Shown: in pieces, positions 62,687 to 64,000 of the stretch
Layout of the letters: each line of letters opens with the position of its first letter
Numbering within the stretch: the stretch's first letter is position 1
From: Nosema muscidifuracis
Lineage: Eukaryota; Microsporidia; Nosematidae
DNA length: 64,000 bases
Assembly (NCBI GenBank): GCA_028335825.1
Contig: JAIOKI010000020.1
Coordinates: 124,001 to 188,000, forward strand
Direction: 5' to 3'
Notes under the pieces: generated by a model
Seen by the model: only the letters and a program-made list of their open reading frames with translations
What the model was told of the DNA's origin: nothing
Databases searched by the model: none
Position numbers and translations under genes: made by a program

Positions 62687-63382
62687 ATGACTGATAAATC
62701 AAAAGATAAAAATAAATTAGATAATTCAATTTCTATAGATTTTTTATTCAGAAACATATCAGAAATAAATACTGAAAATTTATCTAAACTAAATATTCAA
62801 TCAGAATTAGAATCATTAAAAATAGAAATTAATAATAAAGATCTTAACAGATTAAAGATAATATTTATTATAGAAATACTTATGAAGACTATTAAGAAAA
62901 ATTCAGATTATAGAGTTTTTATAGATATATTAATTAATCTTCTTGATACATTTTCTTCTATTAGTTATATAATATTAAGATTACGAATTATTAAAAATAT
63001 ATCAGATAATAACAGATTTTATGTACCATTATATTACTATTTACTAGAAATACTTAGTCAAGTAGTTAATAGTAAAGATAATAAGGAGAGTAGTGAGAAT
63101 ATGTCTTATGATACATTATATCTTAAGAATGATACTATTGATAGTGTATTTATACTTAAAGAAGTTAAATCTTTAATTTTATCTAATCTTAATAAAGTAA
63201 GTGATAATCTTGGATTTGTTGAAATATCAAATGTTGTTGTTAATGAATTAAAGAAGTCTGGTAAAGGAGTTTATAAAGAATACATAGATGGGATTATAAA
63301 TATAATAAATGAACATAAGGAGTATATTATTAAGTATAGGAATAGTAAGAATAAAGAAGAAATAAGAAAGATGATTAAATAA
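62687..63382 (+). CDS. NOC2: Noc2-like nucleolar complex protein, 231 aa
   Basis: The frame is open from 62633, but CCCAC precedes the ATG at 62687, giving a soluble start MTDKSKDKNKLD. The C-terminal half follows the Noc2 family order: RLRIIKNISDNNRFYVPLYYYLLEIL (about residues 100-126) like the family's R...L..L.....FIPL...LLE.L; then LKEVKSLILSNL, and FVEISNVVVNELKKSGK (about 184-201) like FPEL..P....LKRF.K; and last a helical I..IINEHKEYIIKYRNSK ending in a basic residue run like I.....FIE..R. Noc2 binds Noc1/Noc3 and escorts pre-60S ribosomes from the nucleolus. Yeast Noc2 is about 710 residues, so this is a strongly reduced form lacking most of the N-terminus. The assignment is by motif from memory. 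Confidence 0.68.
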   Translation: MTDKSKDKNKLDNSISIDFLFRNISEINTENLSKLNIQSELESLKIEINNKDLNRLKIIFIIEILMKTIKKNSDYRVFIDILINLLDTFSSISYIILRLRIIKNISDNNRFYVPLYYYLLEILSQVVNSKDNKESSENMSYDTLYLKNDTIDSVFILKEVKSLILSNLNKVSDNLGFVEISNVVVNELKKSGKGVYKEYIDGIINIINEHKEYIIKYRNSKNKEEIRKMIK

Positions 63383-63887
63383 ATGTTTTGAATTTAATAG
63401 TTTTTATAGCTATATTTTTAAATAGTTTATTATGTATGTTAAATAGTTTATTATTTTATATGTAAGATGTTAAATAGTTTTTGTTTTATATGTAAGATAT
63501 TTTATTATTCTATATGTTAAATATTTTATTATTATGTATGTTAAATATTTCATCATTCTATATGTTAAATATTTTATTATTATGTATGTTAGATAGTTTA
63601 TTATTCTATATGTTAAATATTTCATTATTCTATATGTTAAATATTTTATTATACTTTAAAAATTAACTTGTATTAAATTTAATAAGAATTTTAGAAAAGA
63701 AAATGGGTTTATTTTTTTATAGATTAAAAAAACATTTTCTTTAATTTTTTTATCAATAACATTACAAATTAAATATAATAAATAAACCTTATATTTTAAA
63801 AATTTATTATAAAAAATATCAGTTATTAATTTATTATTGGTGCATAACTCAATAAAAAAAAAATAAAATTTGAAAATATAAATAACC
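63383..63887. other. Spacer with 30-bp AT repeat
   Basis: Mostly the repeat at 63415-63655, then A/T-rich sequence before the next start codon. The minus-strand frame at 63656-63889 is a low-complexity shadow with no CCC signal. Confidence 0.55.
63415..63655. repeat. About 30-bp tandem repeat
   Basis: Seven to eight imperfect copies of TATATGTTAAATATTTTATTATTC, alternating TATGTATG and TCTATATG variants, directly after the Noc2-like gene. Confidence 0.85.
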
Positions 63888-64000
63888 ATGGATAAAAGAA
63901 AAAAAACATTTCTAGAAGCTAAGAAAAAAATAGAAGAGTTTCTTACTAAAGAACATTTTATGAATACACCTTATCAACATTTAAATTATTGGAAGGTTTA
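63888..64000 (+). CDS. Start of an unidentified gene, cut by window end
   Basis: An ATG preceded by AACC opens a frame that runs to the end of the window without a stop (37 codons plus two bases). The product begins MDKRKKTFLEAKKKIEEFL and continues TKEHFMNTPYQHLNYWKV. It is basic, helical at first, with no signal peptide, and therefore probably intracellular. The aromatic NTPYQHLNYW stretch looks like part of a folded domain. Too short to identify. Confidence 0.55.
   Translation, partial: MDKRKKTFLEAKKKIEEFLTKEHFMNTPYQHLNYWKV

Noticed and set aside
63656-63889. 77-codon minus-strand frame
   Set aside because: Phe/Tyr/Ile/Lys-rich low-complexity translation of AT-rich spacer, overlapping the start of a plus-strand gene and lacking the CCC signal.
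1-64000. CRISPR array
   Set aside because: All repeat arrays seen are contiguous tandem repeats without unique spacers, and the genome is eukaryotic.

Overview
The window looks like a piece of a very AT-rich microsporidian genome. The signs are intron-less genes, start codons preceded within about ten bases by a CCC or CCCC word (the start-proximal signal known from microsporidia; typical form ACCCCATA-ATG), very short versions of conserved eukaryotic proteins, and many orphan secreted or membrane proteins. I cannot name the species. Genes are sparse, and most intergenic DNA is long A/T-rich sequence with minisatellite-like repeats.

Layout. 1.9-8.6 kb: an orphan putative secreted protein, a PER1/PGAP3-type GPI-remodelling gene with an in-frame TAG, two tandem paralogues of a type I membrane protein (family A, minus strand) and a U1-type zinc-finger protein. 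10.1-17.0 kb: one giant 2307-residue protein with a signal peptide, four unrelated repeat blocks and a C-terminal C-C-H-C motif. 17.2-24.2 kb is a small housekeeping block: AAAP amino-acid transporter, a 100-residue orphan, a tiny DASH/Dad1-like protein, endonuclease III, a TPR protein, an orphan and the rRNA-modifying enzyme TSR3. 24.6-28.8 kb: two paralogues of a cysteine-rich tail-anchored protein (family C).

32.4-61.1 kb is dominated by one expanded family (family B): nine plus-strand copies of a protein with a signal peptide, a shared N-terminal YKIY...LIxV...NLKI core, a coiled middle and usually a C-terminal membrane segment. Five look whole with a membrane anchor, one is whole without an anchor, and three are broken. 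In among them sits an apparently intact, conspicuously GC-richer non-LTR retrotransposon (RT plus restriction-like endonuclease) with a 15-bp target duplication. Two decayed, AT-rich antisense relics of the same or a close LINE lineage lie at about 37.0-37.7 and 57.3-57.8 kb. At 62.7 kb housekeeping sequence resumes with a Noc2-like ribosome-biogenesis gene and the start of a further gene cut by the window end.

The gene sets do not form operons. The housekeeping genes serve ribosome maturation (TSR3, Noc2-like), DNA repair (Nth), chaperoning (TPR) and nutrient uptake (AAAP). The three orphan membrane families plus the giant repeat protein look like parasite surface or secreted repertoire undergoing duplication and decay. 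No tRNA, rRNA or CRISPR array was recognised.
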